NCBI RefSeq assembly: GCF_003590835.1
Contig: NZ_QYUQ01000002.1
Location: 3,162,001-3,226,000, forward strand
Length of the DNA: 64,000 bases
From: Noviherbaspirillum sedimenti
Lineage (GTDB): Bacteria > Pseudomonadota > Gammaproteobacteria > Burkholderiales > Burkholderiaceae_D
Direction of reading: 5' to 3'
Part shown: positions 18,082 to 26,984 of the stretch, in pieces
Layout: each line of letters starts with the position of its first letter
How positions within the stretch are numbered: position 1 is the stretch's first letter
Program-made: the position numbers and the translations under genes
Notes under the pieces: generated by a model
What the model was told of the DNA's origin: nothing
Databases searched by the model: none
Seen by the model: the letters and a program-made list of their open reading frames with translations, nothing else

Positions 18082-19698
18082 TTAGAACGATCCCTTGTAG
18101 GTCAGCACGACCCAGCCACGATCCTGACGTTGAGTGCCATTCGTCACACGGGTGACGCCAGATGCCGTCGGTTCATAGGTAGCTCGGTAATCATTGTAAG
18201 AAATTGAGAAGTCATGCCGCTGGTTATAGGTGAAAGTAGCTCCCAAACTATAACTCCCCCCATTTTTGGTGCCATTGTTTGCCACGGCCGAATTGCCTTT
18301 CAAGCCGAGGCTATAGCTTGCCAGACCACTGACATCCCAACCCGGCCACACTGACAACCACTGGGGTGTAAAGCGGACCATAGCCTGCAGTGCATCCTTT
18401 GTGACGCAACCAGTACCTGCGCCTTGATCACCTGCCGGTCTTTGGCTGCACCCGAGAAAATAATTTTGGCCGGTCGTTACCTTATCCCAGCGGCTGTACC
18501 CCAGTTCGCCAATTAGGGTTGCACTGTTCCAAATCGCATTTGGCGCCATTGCAACCACTGCATTTGCCAGCAAGTGCCACGTATTGCCGCGCGCCCCCTC
18601 CTGGTTACCATCCGTAATGGAACTTACCAACGGCTGGTTCTTGCGATAGCTGACCTCGCTTCCGAAGCTTATCCCGCCGAGATTCTTGGAAAGACTCATA
18701 CCGATAAGTTGGATGTTCTTCGGGTACACGGGGTTGTAGATCCTACTGGGAATATTTAAGCTAACGCTCGGATTTTTTTCAGTAAAATCGCGGTAATAAA
18801 CCCCGACAGTTCCGTCTAACCACGAGGGACGCCACCGCGCGGCTAGGCCCCAGTCGCCCCTTCCTGATGGTTCTATATTTCCTCCGTTCCTAAGAAAGAG
18901 TCCGGGCGCAGGCGACACCCGGTCTGGGCCGTTCAACAGAAAATCGGTGCCAGCAAGATAGGTTCCCCCTTCTGGTGACCGTGAGGGGCGCCATTCGAAA
19001 TAATATTGAGCTGAAAGGCTGAGCTCTGGTGTTGCCTGGAGGTTCGCGGAAATCTGTCCGATAGGCATCGCCAATTCCTTGGCGTCGATACCCGGGTTCG
19101 TTACAGCCTTAAGCCCATCCGTCGGCGCTTGACTGTGCGAGATGCTATTGACCGTCAAAAATACAGCCTCCCCCCACAACACCGAATGGCGACCTATCTT
19201 AACGTCGCCTGGCATGCCGCCAAGCTCGAAGTTACTGAACACATAGGCGTCGAGAAGTTCGCCCGAGAGACCTTTGTGGTAGCGCTTTGTAAAGTTTGAA
19301 AATTGATTATTGAAATAGCTTCCACGCGATGCGAGGGTGGGACCGGTTCTAACATCATCATGGAATGCAGCGTCAGCCCATGCCGCACCGCTAATTCGAA
19401 ACCCCAATTGCTTTCGATAGCTGAAATCAAACTCGCTTAGCAAGTCGAGCCGATTAGTGACCATGTCTCCGCGATTGAATGAGTTTGTCCCTTCATCATT
19501 GCTGGGACTCCTAGCGAGAACCGGATCGCGATTCTCAACTCTCCATCCGGCATTGTAGCGAACGGTATTTCCCCACTGCATACTGATATCCGGATTTTCG
19601 CTAGGAATGTCTATTGCATAAGCATGCGCAGCGACGAATGAAAATACGGCAGCCATACATGCCTCCGCATACTTCTTACGTCCTATATTGATTGTCAT
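18082..19698 (-). CDS. DUF1302 outer-membrane beta-barrel-like protein
   Basis: A 538-residue exported protein with a signal peptide (ACMAAVFSFVAAHAYA) followed by a body rich in alternating aromatic and polar residues. It ends in an aromatic-terminal strand (RGWVVLTYKGSF), as expected of an outer-membrane barrel. Internal segments (NTVRYNAGWRVENRDP; GRHSVLWGEAVFLTVNSISH) match what I recall of DUF1302. ATG 19698 follows GGAGGAAG; the longer frame from 19755 has no such site. It is first of the DUF1302-DUF1329-YCF48-MMPL run. A putative operator lies about 200 bp upstream. Probable role: passage of a hydrophobic compound across the outer membrane. Confidence 0.87.
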   Translation of the reverse strand: MTINIGRKKYAEACMAAVFSFVAAHAYAIDIPSENPDISMQWGNTVRYNAGWRVENRDPVLARSPSNDEGTNSFNRGDMVTNRLDLLSEFDFSYRKQLGFRISGAAWADAAFHDDVRTGPTLASRGSYFNNQFSNFTKRYHKGLSGELLDAYVFSNFELGGMPGDVKIGRHSVLWGEAVFLTVNSISHSQAPTDGLKAVTNPGIDAKELAMPIGQISANLQATPELSLSAQYYFEWRPSRSPEGGTYLAGTDFLLNGPDRVSPAPGLFLRNGGNIEPSGRGDWGLAARWRPSWLDGTVGVYYRDFTEKNPSVSLNIPSRIYNPVYPKNIQLIGMSLSKNLGGISFGSEVSYRKNQPLVSSITDGNQEGARGNTWHLLANAVVAMAPNAIWNSATLIGELGYSRWDKVTTGQNYFLGCSQRPAGDQGAGTGCVTKDALQAMVRFTPQWLSVWPGWDVSGLASYSLGLKGNSAVANNGTKNGGSYSLGATFTYNQRHDFSISYNDYRATYEPTASGVTRVTNGTQRQDRGWVVLTYKGSF

Positions 19699-20078
19699 TG
19701 TCTTCCTCCAGTTATTTTCATGAATAATCCTATCCCCAAATCTGACAGACCGCACAACAATTCTGCCTCCTTAACGTAGACGGTCATTTACCACTTGCTT
19801 GAGACACTTCTTGCCGAGAACAATCATCGCCTTCGCTGATGTATGTGCGCGATCAAATGAAGTGCGCATCCGGCGCTTCGGCACTCACTTACAAGACCGT
19901 CCGACAGGTCGGTCTAACAACTGGGTCAAATGTAATCCCCCTCCATCCGATCTGTCAACAAGTAAATTGAACACAGGCGACTTGCCTTAGCGACGACTTT
20001 GGCACAGGAGCTTTTTATGTTGCTGGAGCGGCTGCTACGTTCAATCATCGACTCGATTGTCGTGTGCGTCTTCCCGTA
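19699..20078. other. Intergenic promoter region with no gene
   Basis: About 380 bases between the DUF1302 gene and ligase copy B. No frame here has a recognisable product. It holds operator-like site 5 at 19896..19917 and must contain the DUF1302 promoter. Confidence 0.55.
19896..19917. promoter_or_regulatory. Operator-like site 5
   Basis: ACCGTCCG, spacer ACAGGT, CGGTCTAA: the right arm matches the consensus at 7 of 8 bases, the left at 5 or 6. A second AAGACCG just to the left could make an overlapping site with a 10-base spacer. Confidence 0.4.
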
Positions 20079-21638
20079 CTAACCGATCATTTTTGCCGAT
20101 CCAGCCCAATACTTTTTCTTCAGCTCAAGCTTGTTAAGCTTGCCGGTGGCAGTCACAGGCAAGCTGTCAAGAAACTCGACTGACTTAGGCTTGGCATAGC
20201 TGGCCATGCGCGGCGCACAAAACTCGATCACTTCGCGCTCAGTAAGCTTTTCGCCCGGCTTGCACACAATGAAGGCCTTGACGACTTCGCCCCATTTGCT
20301 GTCCGGTACGCCAATGACCGCAACGTTGGCAATCTTGGGATGGTCGAACAACGCATTTTCGATTTGGGCCGGATACACGTTTTCCCCACCGGTAATAATC
20401 ATGTGGCTCTTGCGATCGACAATGTAGATATAGCCATCCTCATCCACTGTCGCCAGATCCCGCGTGTAATACCATCCATCGCGGATTGCCTCCGCAGTCT
20501 CCTTTGGCTTGTTCAGGTAGCCTGCCATCACTTGCCCACTTCTGGCGATGACTTCCCCTACCTCGCCTGGGATGACGTTCGTTCCGTCATCGCGCACAAC
20601 TCTTACCTCTGAAAGACTGGCCTGCCTCCCGGCCGAGTTCAGCCGCCCTGCAACACGGCCCGCTCCCGTTAATGCTTCCCGATGGTCGCCGGGGCTCAGA
20701 AAGACAATCGTGAAGCATTCAGACGCACCAAACGCCTGAATCATGTCGCAGTGTGGGAGCACCTTGATTGTCCGCCTCAGAACCTCCTGCGGCATAGGAG
20801 AGGCGCCGTAGAGCAGACGACTCAGACTGCTCAAGTCGTACTCATTCACCTTGTCAAAATTGAGCACAACATTGAGAACCGCAGGCGCCAAAAAGGCTTT
20901 GGTGACTTTTTCCTGCTGGACCGTACGGCAGAATTCGAGCGGAATGAAGTCCTTCAAGATAATATTTGTCGCACATCGGAATAGTGCGCCTAATGCGATG
21001 ATTCCCGCGACGTGAAATATTGGTAAAGAATTCAGGTAGCGATCCTCAGGTCCGAACTGCATCTCGATCGCGATGCAGCACATCCGCATGATCATGCTAC
21101 GACGCGTCGCCATCGCGCCTTTGGGGTCACCCGTCGTGCCGGTGGTGTAGATAACGACTGCCAGGTCATCATCGGCATGCACGGCTTGCGGCTCCGCTGA
21201 CGATGCACTCGCCAGCAAAGACTCGTAATCCAACAGGCCATCCACCGCCCCCCCGACTGCAATGACGGCTTCCAATGCGGGCAAGCGCGCGCTCATCTCC
21301 TGGACGGTAGCAGCAAACTCCGTATGGACCAGCAATGCCCGGCATTCCGCATCGGCAATGATGGTGCAAATCGCGTCAGGGTTAAGTCGATAGTTGATCG
21401 GAACCACCACGATCCCGGTCTTCGCCCCCGCCGCAAAGGCATCAAAGCACTCGGCACAGTTCTTTAGCACCACTCCGACACGGTCGCCCTTCTTCAGCCC
21501 CAGGCCAAGCAAGGCATTTCCCAGCCGATGCTGCCGTTCCCCCCACTGCTTCCACGTAAAACGCCGATCCCCATCAACAAGCACATCTCGTTCCGGATAT
21601 AGCGTTATTCCTCGATTAAATGCTGCGCGATAGTCCAT
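20079..21638 (-). CDS. Acyl-CoA synthetase (AMP-forming), copy B
   Basis: A 519-residue ANL ligase, paralogue of the gene at 1020..2579. The adenylate-forming motifs are the same (YTTGTTGDPKGAM; TGKLNKLELKKKYW), while residues about 180 to 317 differ, including LPIFHVAGIIALGALFRCAT in place of LPMFHAIGLIALGAVFRCAT and a 2-residue insertion (FDKVNEYDLSS). The last residues also differ (AKMIG against TYPKSTT). Catalysis should be the same, with a changed acyl pocket. AGAGGTGAT precedes ATG 21638. An FAD oxidoreductase lies 552 bp upstream on the same strand, echoing copy A. No operator-like site was seen directly in front. Confidence 0.93.
   Translation of the reverse strand: MDYRAAFNRGITLYPERDVLVDGDRRFTWKQWGERQHRLGNALLGLGLKKGDRVGVVLKNCAECFDAFAAGAKTGIVVVPINYRLNPDAICTIIADAECRALLVHTEFAATVQEMSARLPALEAVIAVGGAVDGLLDYESLLASASSAEPQAVHADDDLAVVIYTTGTTGDPKGAMATRRSMIMRMCCIAIEMQFGPEDRYLNSLPIFHVAGIIALGALFRCATNIILKDFIPLEFCRTVQQEKVTKAFLAPAVLNVVLNFDKVNEYDLSSLSRLLYGASPMPQEVLRRTIKVLPHCDMIQAFGASECFTIVFLSPGDHREALTGAGRVAGRLNSAGRQASLSEVRVVRDDGTNVIPGEVGEVIARSGQVMAGYLNKPKETAEAIRDGWYYTRDLATVDEDGYIYIVDRKSHMIITGGENVYPAQIENALFDHPKIANVAVIGVPDSKWGEVVKAFIVCKPGEKLTEREVIEFCAPRMASYAKPKSVEFLDSLPVTATGKLNKLELKKKYWAGSAKMIG
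20097..21638 (-). repeat. Mosaic duplicated ligase block, copy B (partner 1044..2579)
   Basis: Direct repeat of the block at 1044..2579, about 19 kb away in the same orientation. Near-identical at both ends, diverged between 20689 and about 21099. Recombination between the copies could delete or amplify everything between them. Confidence 0.9.
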
Positions 21639-22190
21639 ATCACCTCTTGTTATTTCGGCATGAACTCAATGTTCTTTGCATGACATACACGCACTGTCTT
21701 TGCCGCTAAACAGGACAAATCACTTCGCTATCAGGCCGCCTCCAGCAGTGTCTACGACTGCTGTTATCACCTCTCACAGAAAATGAGATGAACAGCACCC
21801 AGACGGCAGCAATATTGCGCGCCAATCCCGTCTGTGCGCTCCGCCACCTTTTGCTAACCAACCCTACTGTTTCACAAGCGCCAGCATCGCCCATCCCGCT
21901 ATTACGCCATGCGACGCTACCCGCTGCGCTCATGGCTACATATCAGGCATAGAAGGCAAATGGCTGTTTCAAGCAAAAGCTACTGCACGACGATAGCACT
22001 GCGATAAAAATATCTCATGATCGTCTCGTCTAGCCTCTACAGCGATTCAACGGGCGGCATGAGCGCGTCTTCCTAATATTAAACATCGAGCATTTCGCAA
22101 TTTGTCTGAGTACTATCTGGCCGATTTTTAAATTCGTGTGAGTCGCATCTGCTGCCCCTGTTCATGCCGGCTTTTTGTCATTCATCGAAT
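21639..22190. other. 552-bp stretch without a gene
   Basis: No frame on either strand has a recognisable product, and no transposase remnant was seen. By contrast the equivalent gap in the first ligase/oxidoreductase pair is only 109 bp, so sequence may have been inserted here or lost there. Confidence 0.5.
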
Positions 22191-23717
22191 TTAAATTTCT
22201 CTTTGATGGGGCGGCAATATTTCGTGCATATAATTCTTTCCGGTGATTTCATTTGTACAAAGGAGCGCTCCATAGGCAACACCGTCCATAAACTTGCCAT
22301 AATTTCTTACCGACTCACCGACAAAGAACAGTCCTTCAATGTCGTCACTTTTCGGCGCGAGCTGGCCGTCCCACGCCTGCGCTGGGGTAGGCGCCACTGA
22401 AGTAACGAAATCGAAGGCGGGGAACAATGCCCACTCCAATGAGTCCTTGAATCCCGGGTGGCTCTTGTCCATGAAGTCGAGGATGCTGTCGCACAGTAGC
22501 TGTAGTTTTCCGGTTCTCTTTAATTCACGCAATTCTGAAGTCGGCAATCCCACCCAGCACTCGATGATTTCTTTGCCTTTCGGTGCTTTACCTTCAATGA
22601 ACAATGAGTGCGCCTCATATCCGAACATAATTCCGTCTGGGAAGGCCGGATCGTCAATTGCGATCTTTGTCATTAACATGCCGGGAATATCAATTACTGA
22701 TTTTTTTAACCCAAAGATTGGCGTCACCGCACCGCTCGACTCAAAGCTAGCAACCTTTTCAATAAACTCTTTCGACAAATACGCGTTTGGAATTAGCTCG
22801 CGCTTGACCGCAAGTTTAATTGGCACGTTACAGACGATAGTGGGTGCGGTAAATTCCTCGAAGCCACCTTCCTTCCTTACACGGACACCTGTTGCTGTAC
22901 CAAAGTCGACCGTAATGTTTTCGACATGTTGGCCCAGGCGAACTTCCCCCCCCTGGGCAGTAATGATACTTTCTAGATTATGGGCAATCTGCATAAATCC
23001 TTTTCCGCCCATTTGTCCAAGCGTACCATCCGCAAAATGCAGCCCGCCAAGCATCGGCATCCGTGTCACCAGAATAAACTCGCCTGCGGAGAGTTGCTTT
23101 GCCGAGTTCATGCCGACTGTAAATGCACCCAAGATGTCAAAGAACTCAAGCACTTTAGGATTCTGGGTCTTCGGTGCGATATACTCCGCGAGTGATATAC
23201 GGTGGTTTTTTCGAATTTCATCCACCGGCATCTTTACCATTTCACTAATAATCGCGCGCATTTCCCTATAGTCGTCCCCATCCATCCAAGGCAGCTGCCC
23301 GCGCGTCATCGAATGCAGTTTACCGTCACTCCAGAACCCGCATGCCTTCAGTGGAACGATCTCGACGGGTACTCCGAGCGCTTCAAGAATGTGGCAGACC
23401 CTAGAACTTGTACCGTTGACTATGTCGTGCATTCCGAGTTCGAATTTGTAACCGGCCAGAAGGCCATCATCGATAATTTTTGGAAGGCTGGGAACGCTCG
23501 TAACAAGCCACCCGGTTGAAGCACCCAGAGGGCCGAGATAGTCCTCTTTAGTCTTGATATCATCGCCGATGAAGTGATGCATCCTTCCACCGATACCACT
23601 CTCCTTCTCCAAGACCAGTACCTTCTTTCCTTCCATCTTCGCAAGCAAGGCGGCAACGCAAAGCCCCCCGAGACCAGCACCTACAACGATTACATCGTAC
23701 GCATTTTGAGTATTCAT
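22191..23717 (-). CDS. FAD-dependent phytoene-dehydrogenase-like oxidoreductase, copy B
   Basis: A 508-residue flavoprotein of the same superfamily as 2689..4239: dinucleotide fold DVIVVGAGLGGLCVAALLAK, then VLVLEKESGIGGR, and a C-terminal FAD motif (GLFFVGESVRNYGKFMDGVAYG). Both paralogues share LAKMEGKKVLVLEK and a glycine-rich stretch before the substrate domain, but overall similarity is far lower than between the two ligases. The pairs therefore diverged long before the ligase ends were made alike. AAGGGAATTGG precedes ATG 23717, and an operator-like site lies 22 bp upstream of the start. Reaction unknown; desaturation or saturation of a hydrophobic substrate is likely. Confidence 0.85.
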   Translation of the reverse strand: MNTQNAYDVIVVGAGLGGLCVAALLAKMEGKKVLVLEKESGIGGRMHHFIGDDIKTKEDYLGPLGASTGWLVTSVPSLPKIIDDGLLAGYKFELGMHDIVNGTSSRVCHILEALGVPVEIVPLKACGFWSDGKLHSMTRGQLPWMDGDDYREMRAIISEMVKMPVDEIRKNHRISLAEYIAPKTQNPKVLEFFDILGAFTVGMNSAKQLSAGEFILVTRMPMLGGLHFADGTLGQMGGKGFMQIAHNLESIITAQGGEVRLGQHVENITVDFGTATGVRVRKEGGFEEFTAPTIVCNVPIKLAVKRELIPNAYLSKEFIEKVASFESSGAVTPIFGLKKSVIDIPGMLMTKIAIDDPAFPDGIMFGYEAHSLFIEGKAPKGKEIIECWVGLPTSELRELKRTGKLQLLCDSILDFMDKSHPGFKDSLEWALFPAFDFVTSVAPTPAQAWDGQLAPKSDDIEGLFFVGESVRNYGKFMDGVAYGALLCTNEITGKNYMHEILPPHQREI

Positions 23718-23738
23718 ATTTCCAATTCCCTTTCATTT

Positions 23739-23760
23739 ATATGCCGACCCGACGGTCTTT
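23739..23760. promoter_or_regulatory. Operator-like site 3
   Basis: ATATGCCG, spacer ACCCGA, CGGTCTTT, just upstream of FAD oxidoreductase copy B. The right arm is close to the consensus, the left weaker. Position next to the start would suit a repressor. Confidence 0.45.
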
Positions 23761-23849
23761 TAAAGAAGCCTACTGCAATTCGGAGGGCGTGTCAACAGGA
23801 CTAACTCCTGATACGACTCGAAAACCTGGAGGGGCTTACCTCCCTTCCA

Positions 23850-24285
23850 CCATCATCGTGCTGCCTTCCTGGGTATTACACAGACAAAGACCGCGAAGCC
23901 GAGCCATATTGGTGCCGTCTTATCCGGAGCGAACGAGCTCAAGGGTATCGACTGGGAATGGCTTGTCCTGGATGGAGCAATGGCCAAAGCGCCTCTGGGA
24001 AGTGAAATGGACTGGCCCAAAACCCTCCAACCTGGAGGAAAGGCGGCGTCAAACACAGTCTGCTCACTAAAGAAGCGCACAGTGATCCATTGGCTATAGA
24101 GATAGAAATTGGGCCCGTCAATCGACACGACATAAAGCTGGTAGTACAGACAGTAGCCAAGAACATGCTGGCGTGGCCGGCTAAAGAACAGCGACGGCGA
24201 CTGCGCATGGATCTAGGACACGGCTATAAAAAACTGCGAGAAAAGCAGCGGAGAACGGCGCTGGGAGTCGAGCGAACCCATAGCT
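23850..24285 (+). pseudogene. IS5-type transposase remnant, frameshifted
   Basis: Plus-strand frames together read like the catalytic half of an IS5-type transposase: GIDWEWLVLDGAMAKAPLG (first catalytic aspartate region), a frame change near 24010, then KGGVKHSLLT, NRHDIKLVVQTVAK and LGHGYKK. The frame moves and the beginning is missing, so no protein is made. I could not define terminal repeats. It marks an old insertion between the oxidoreductase and the amidohydrolase genes. Confidence 0.7.
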
Positions 24286-24402
24286 GAATCAATCGATCTC
24301 GACGATTATTGGATTGACGGGAAAAACAGGCTGAGCTTACCTCGCTATGTCGCGGTTTGCATGCGGCTCATTACGTGACAATCCGCCCTATCAAAATAGA
24401 TT

Positions 24403-25212
24403 CTAAGCAGAGAAGAACAATTTGCGGGCATTTTCCGCAACAAATTTGGCCAACGTTTCCTCGTCGCGAATTTCCAACCCGGCGATCTCCTTCATACATC
24501 GCTCAAAGGTGAGCACTGGATAGTCACTTGCCCACATAATCCGGTCGGCGCCACGGGTATTGAGATAGCGAATGATAGCCGCAGGAATATGCTTGGGCGC
24601 AAATGCCGATGTCATGTAAAAAAGATTGGGCCACTTAAGCATCAACTTAACGCAAAGATCTGTCCATGGTTCGCCACCATGGGCCATGATTATTTTCAAC
24701 TCAGGGAAGAAGTGGCAGACCTCGTCCAAGGCGAAGGGATCTTGGCACTTGCTCGGGACTCGCGGCCCTGGGAACCCCACATTCACACTGACCGGAACCC
24801 CTAGCTCAGCGCACTTCGAATAGATCGGAAAATATATTGCATCATCGTAGGGCTTTTGAGTCATGAGCGCCATCATGCGGATCAAACGATAACCGTCATT
24901 TCGAACAAGACTATCGACAAGTCGCACCGCATCCATACCTTGACGAGGATCGATAATATGAGAGGCGGCAAACCGTTCTGGAAACCGGTTCACTGCATCT
25001 TTTACCCACGACAACGTATCCCCGGTGCCATACCCGGAAACGAGAACCGCCTTTTCAATACCAGCAGCATCCATTTCATCGCAGAGTTGAGAGAGCGTGG
25101 TGCCCCTGGCCCATCGCTCGGCGAGTCCAGGAAATAAGTAGTTGGCATCACCTTCCGGGGCACCGAGATTAGTATTTACCCAGCAATCAATTGCCTTAAA
25201 CTTTAATGTCAT
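24403..25212 (-). CDS. Amidohydrolase-fold (amidohydrolase_2) protein
   Basis: A 269-residue protein with the TIM-barrel amidohydrolase pattern: SHIIDPRQGMDAVRLVDSLV, IMAHGGEPWTDLCVKLMLKW and a C-terminal IMWASDYPVLTFERC containing the conserved aspartate. The usual HxH metal pair near the N-terminus is absent; the sequence there is IDCWVNTNLG. Relatives of this family hydrolyse or decarboxylate ring-derived acids; with the missing histidines the metal site may differ or be lost. GTGAGG lies before ATG 25212. A good operator-like site lies about 210 bp upstream. Likely a step in the island pathway. Confidence 0.82.
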   Translation of the reverse strand: MTLKFKAIDCWVNTNLGAPEGDANYLFPGLAERWARGTTLSQLCDEMDAAGIEKAVLVSGYGTGDTLSWVKDAVNRFPERFAASHIIDPRQGMDAVRLVDSLVRNDGYRLIRMMALMTQKPYDDAIYFPIYSKCAELGVPVSVNVGFPGPRVPSKCQDPFALDEVCHFFPELKIIMAHGGEPWTDLCVKLMLKWPNLFYMTSAFAPKHIPAAIIRYLNTRGADRIMWASDYPVLTFERCMKEIAGLEIRDEETLAKFVAENARKLFFSA

Positions 25213-25592
25213 TTTGAAACCTCACTAGTCATGACCGACGAACGCGCTGTGGCACCACAGAAGATTGAATTAGCTCTCATAGATAATGCTGAAATAAAAG
25301 TGCGACGTGATCGATGACAAGATGTGCGCCGCCGTTGAAATGAACAGAATTCGCCGTTTTCAATTCCCAACCCAGCTTATAACCAACCACAATTAAACGT
25401 GTAACTTCGCATACCGTTTGATAGTCCGACTCAACGGTCTATTAAACATAGATTAACAGTGGAAATCCTTGCTTGTCAACGCCAACTCTCGGTTATTTTG
25501 GACTCTGCAACGGGAAGCTGGATAAGAGCATCTAACAAAATCGAATAATTGCGGTCAAATCAGCTTTCCAGTATGTTCTGTGAAGAGACGAC
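25213..25592. other. Intergenic promoter region
   Basis: About 380 AT-richer bases between the amidohydrolase gene and the transposase remnant. It contains operator-like site 4 (25421..25442). No gene seen. Confidence 0.5.
25421..25442. promoter_or_regulatory. Operator-like site 4
   Basis: ATAGTCCG, spacer ACTCAA, CGGTCTAT: one mismatch between the arms. After the site at 4331 it is the best match to the shared consensus. Confidence 0.55.
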
Positions 25593-26133
25593 ATGGCACG
25601 CGAAGCGGTTGAAAATGAACTATGGGAAATCGTTCGTCTCTTGCTTCCGCCACCATCTGCGCACAAGACGCCAGCCGGCCGCAAGCGCCTGGACGAGCGG
25701 CGCCCGCGCGATTGGCAACAGGCCGGTGTTTGGGACCGGCTGCACGCATCCTGCTGGCGACACTACGCCATGCCGGCCACATCGACTTCTAGTGGATGAT
25801 CGCCGACAGTTCGTCGGTGTGGGCCATGTATGGGGGGCGAACCGGGCCCTAGCCGACTGATCGGCGCAAGGCAGGCAGCCAACGCCATCTTGCTGTCAAC
25901 GCCCACGGCTCGCCGCTCAATGTGATCCTGACCACCGGCACGATTCGACCCAGCTGATGCCGTTGCTCGGTAGCGTCCCGCCGATCGCCGGGCGACGCGG
26001 ACGACCGCTCGCCAAAGCGAAGTGCGTGCAGGCCGATCGTTGCTATGACTTTGAGGCCTATCGACGGATCTTGCGACAGCGTCGCATCAAATCGAAGCGT
26101 GGCGCCATTACTAGAATGAAGGTCGCCCCATAG
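25593..26133 (+). pseudogene. Second IS5-type transposase remnant, frameshifted
   Basis: The frame from ATG 25593 begins MAREAVENELWEIVRLLLPP and reaches RDWQQAGVWDRLHA, a typical IS5-type N-terminal part, but an internal segment before RDWQQAG is missing. After a frame change the catalytic part can be followed in pieces (WMIADSSSVWAMYGG; NRHDSTQLMPLL; RGRPLAKAK; CYDFEAYRRILRQRRIK). Several frameshifts and a deletion make it non-functional. It is different in sequence from the remnant at 23850..24285. Confidence 0.78.
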
Positions 26134-26328
26134 CGCCTTGAACTGGCAGACTCCGTACGAATTCGTACGCCAGGCAAGGGCCGGAGAGAAACGAATACAT
26201 TCAAAACAGTCGGATTTTTCTACGTTAGCACCAATTCCGGCGCAGGCTCATATTATTGCCCGATAGCGCTATGGCGTATAATGACAAGAAAAATTTACAA
26301 ATAAAAAATCAATTGGGAGCTGTCAATT

Positions 26329-26919
26329 ATGACTCGCACGCGTGCTGAAGACTATGATGTTAAGACTCAGATGATTCTTGATAAAGCTGCGCAGTTATTC
26401 GCTCAAGTTGGCTACCCTGCTGCGAGAATGATAGATATTGCAAAGGAGTGCGGTGTCTCCAAATCTATGCTGTACCACTATTTTCCGGCTAAAGACGATA
26501 TTCTCTTGGCGATGCTTTCTGAGCATGCGGACGGAATGATCAGTGCGGTCGAAGAGATATTGGGGGCCAAAGGAAAGGCGGAAGCACGGTTTGGAATGTT
26601 TATCAATTCCTACCTTCACAAGTCGGCACATGCCCGTAGAAGACATCTTGTGGCGGTCAATGATACGAAGTTCTTGCCGAAAAAAATGCAAAAAATTCTC
26701 GTAGATCGAGAACGAAAGTTATTGTCGCTACTTGCACGGCTCATGAATGAGTTAAATCCAAATCTTGACGTCGACCTTTATAAGCCATATGCGCTGCTCC
26801 TTATCGGTATGCTGAATTGGATTGAAACGTGGTACAAGCCAGGCGGCAAGATAACAGACGCGGAGCTTTGCGAGAGAGTATCCAGGCTGTATTTGCGCGG
26901 CTTTCTCGCTGAACGGTAG
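26329..26919 (+). CDS. TetR-family transcriptional regulator
   Basis: A 196-residue regulator. The N-terminal helix-turn-helix spans about residues 14 to 60 (ILDKAAQLFAQVGYPAARMI; ECGVSKSMLYHYFPAKDDIL), and the remaining helices form a ligand-binding and dimer domain. TetR proteins usually repress until a small ligand, often a pathway CoA ester, binds. It is the only TetR gene in the cluster and points away from the catabolic genes. Five similar inverted repeats in the island are candidate targets. No clear copy lies directly in front of its own start. GGGAG lies 14 bases before ATG 26329. Codon use is AT-rich compared with the chromosome. Confidence 0.9.
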   Translation: MTRTRAEDYDVKTQMILDKAAQLFAQVGYPAARMIDIAKECGVSKSMLYHYFPAKDDILLAMLSEHADGMISAVEEILGAKGKAEARFGMFINSYLHKSAHARRRHLVAVNDTKFLPKKMQKILVDRERKLLSLLARLMNELNPNLDVDLYKPYALLLIGMLNWIETWYKPGGKITDAELCERVSRLYLRGFLAER

Positions 26920-26984
26920 ATCAATCGACGATCCTCGTCGAGGCGTGATATCTACGACTAATTAAAATTTGAACGACTCTGAAA

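Noticed and set aside
22339..23271. 310-codon open frame on the plus strand
   Set aside because: Antisense shadow of FAD oxidoreductase copy B.
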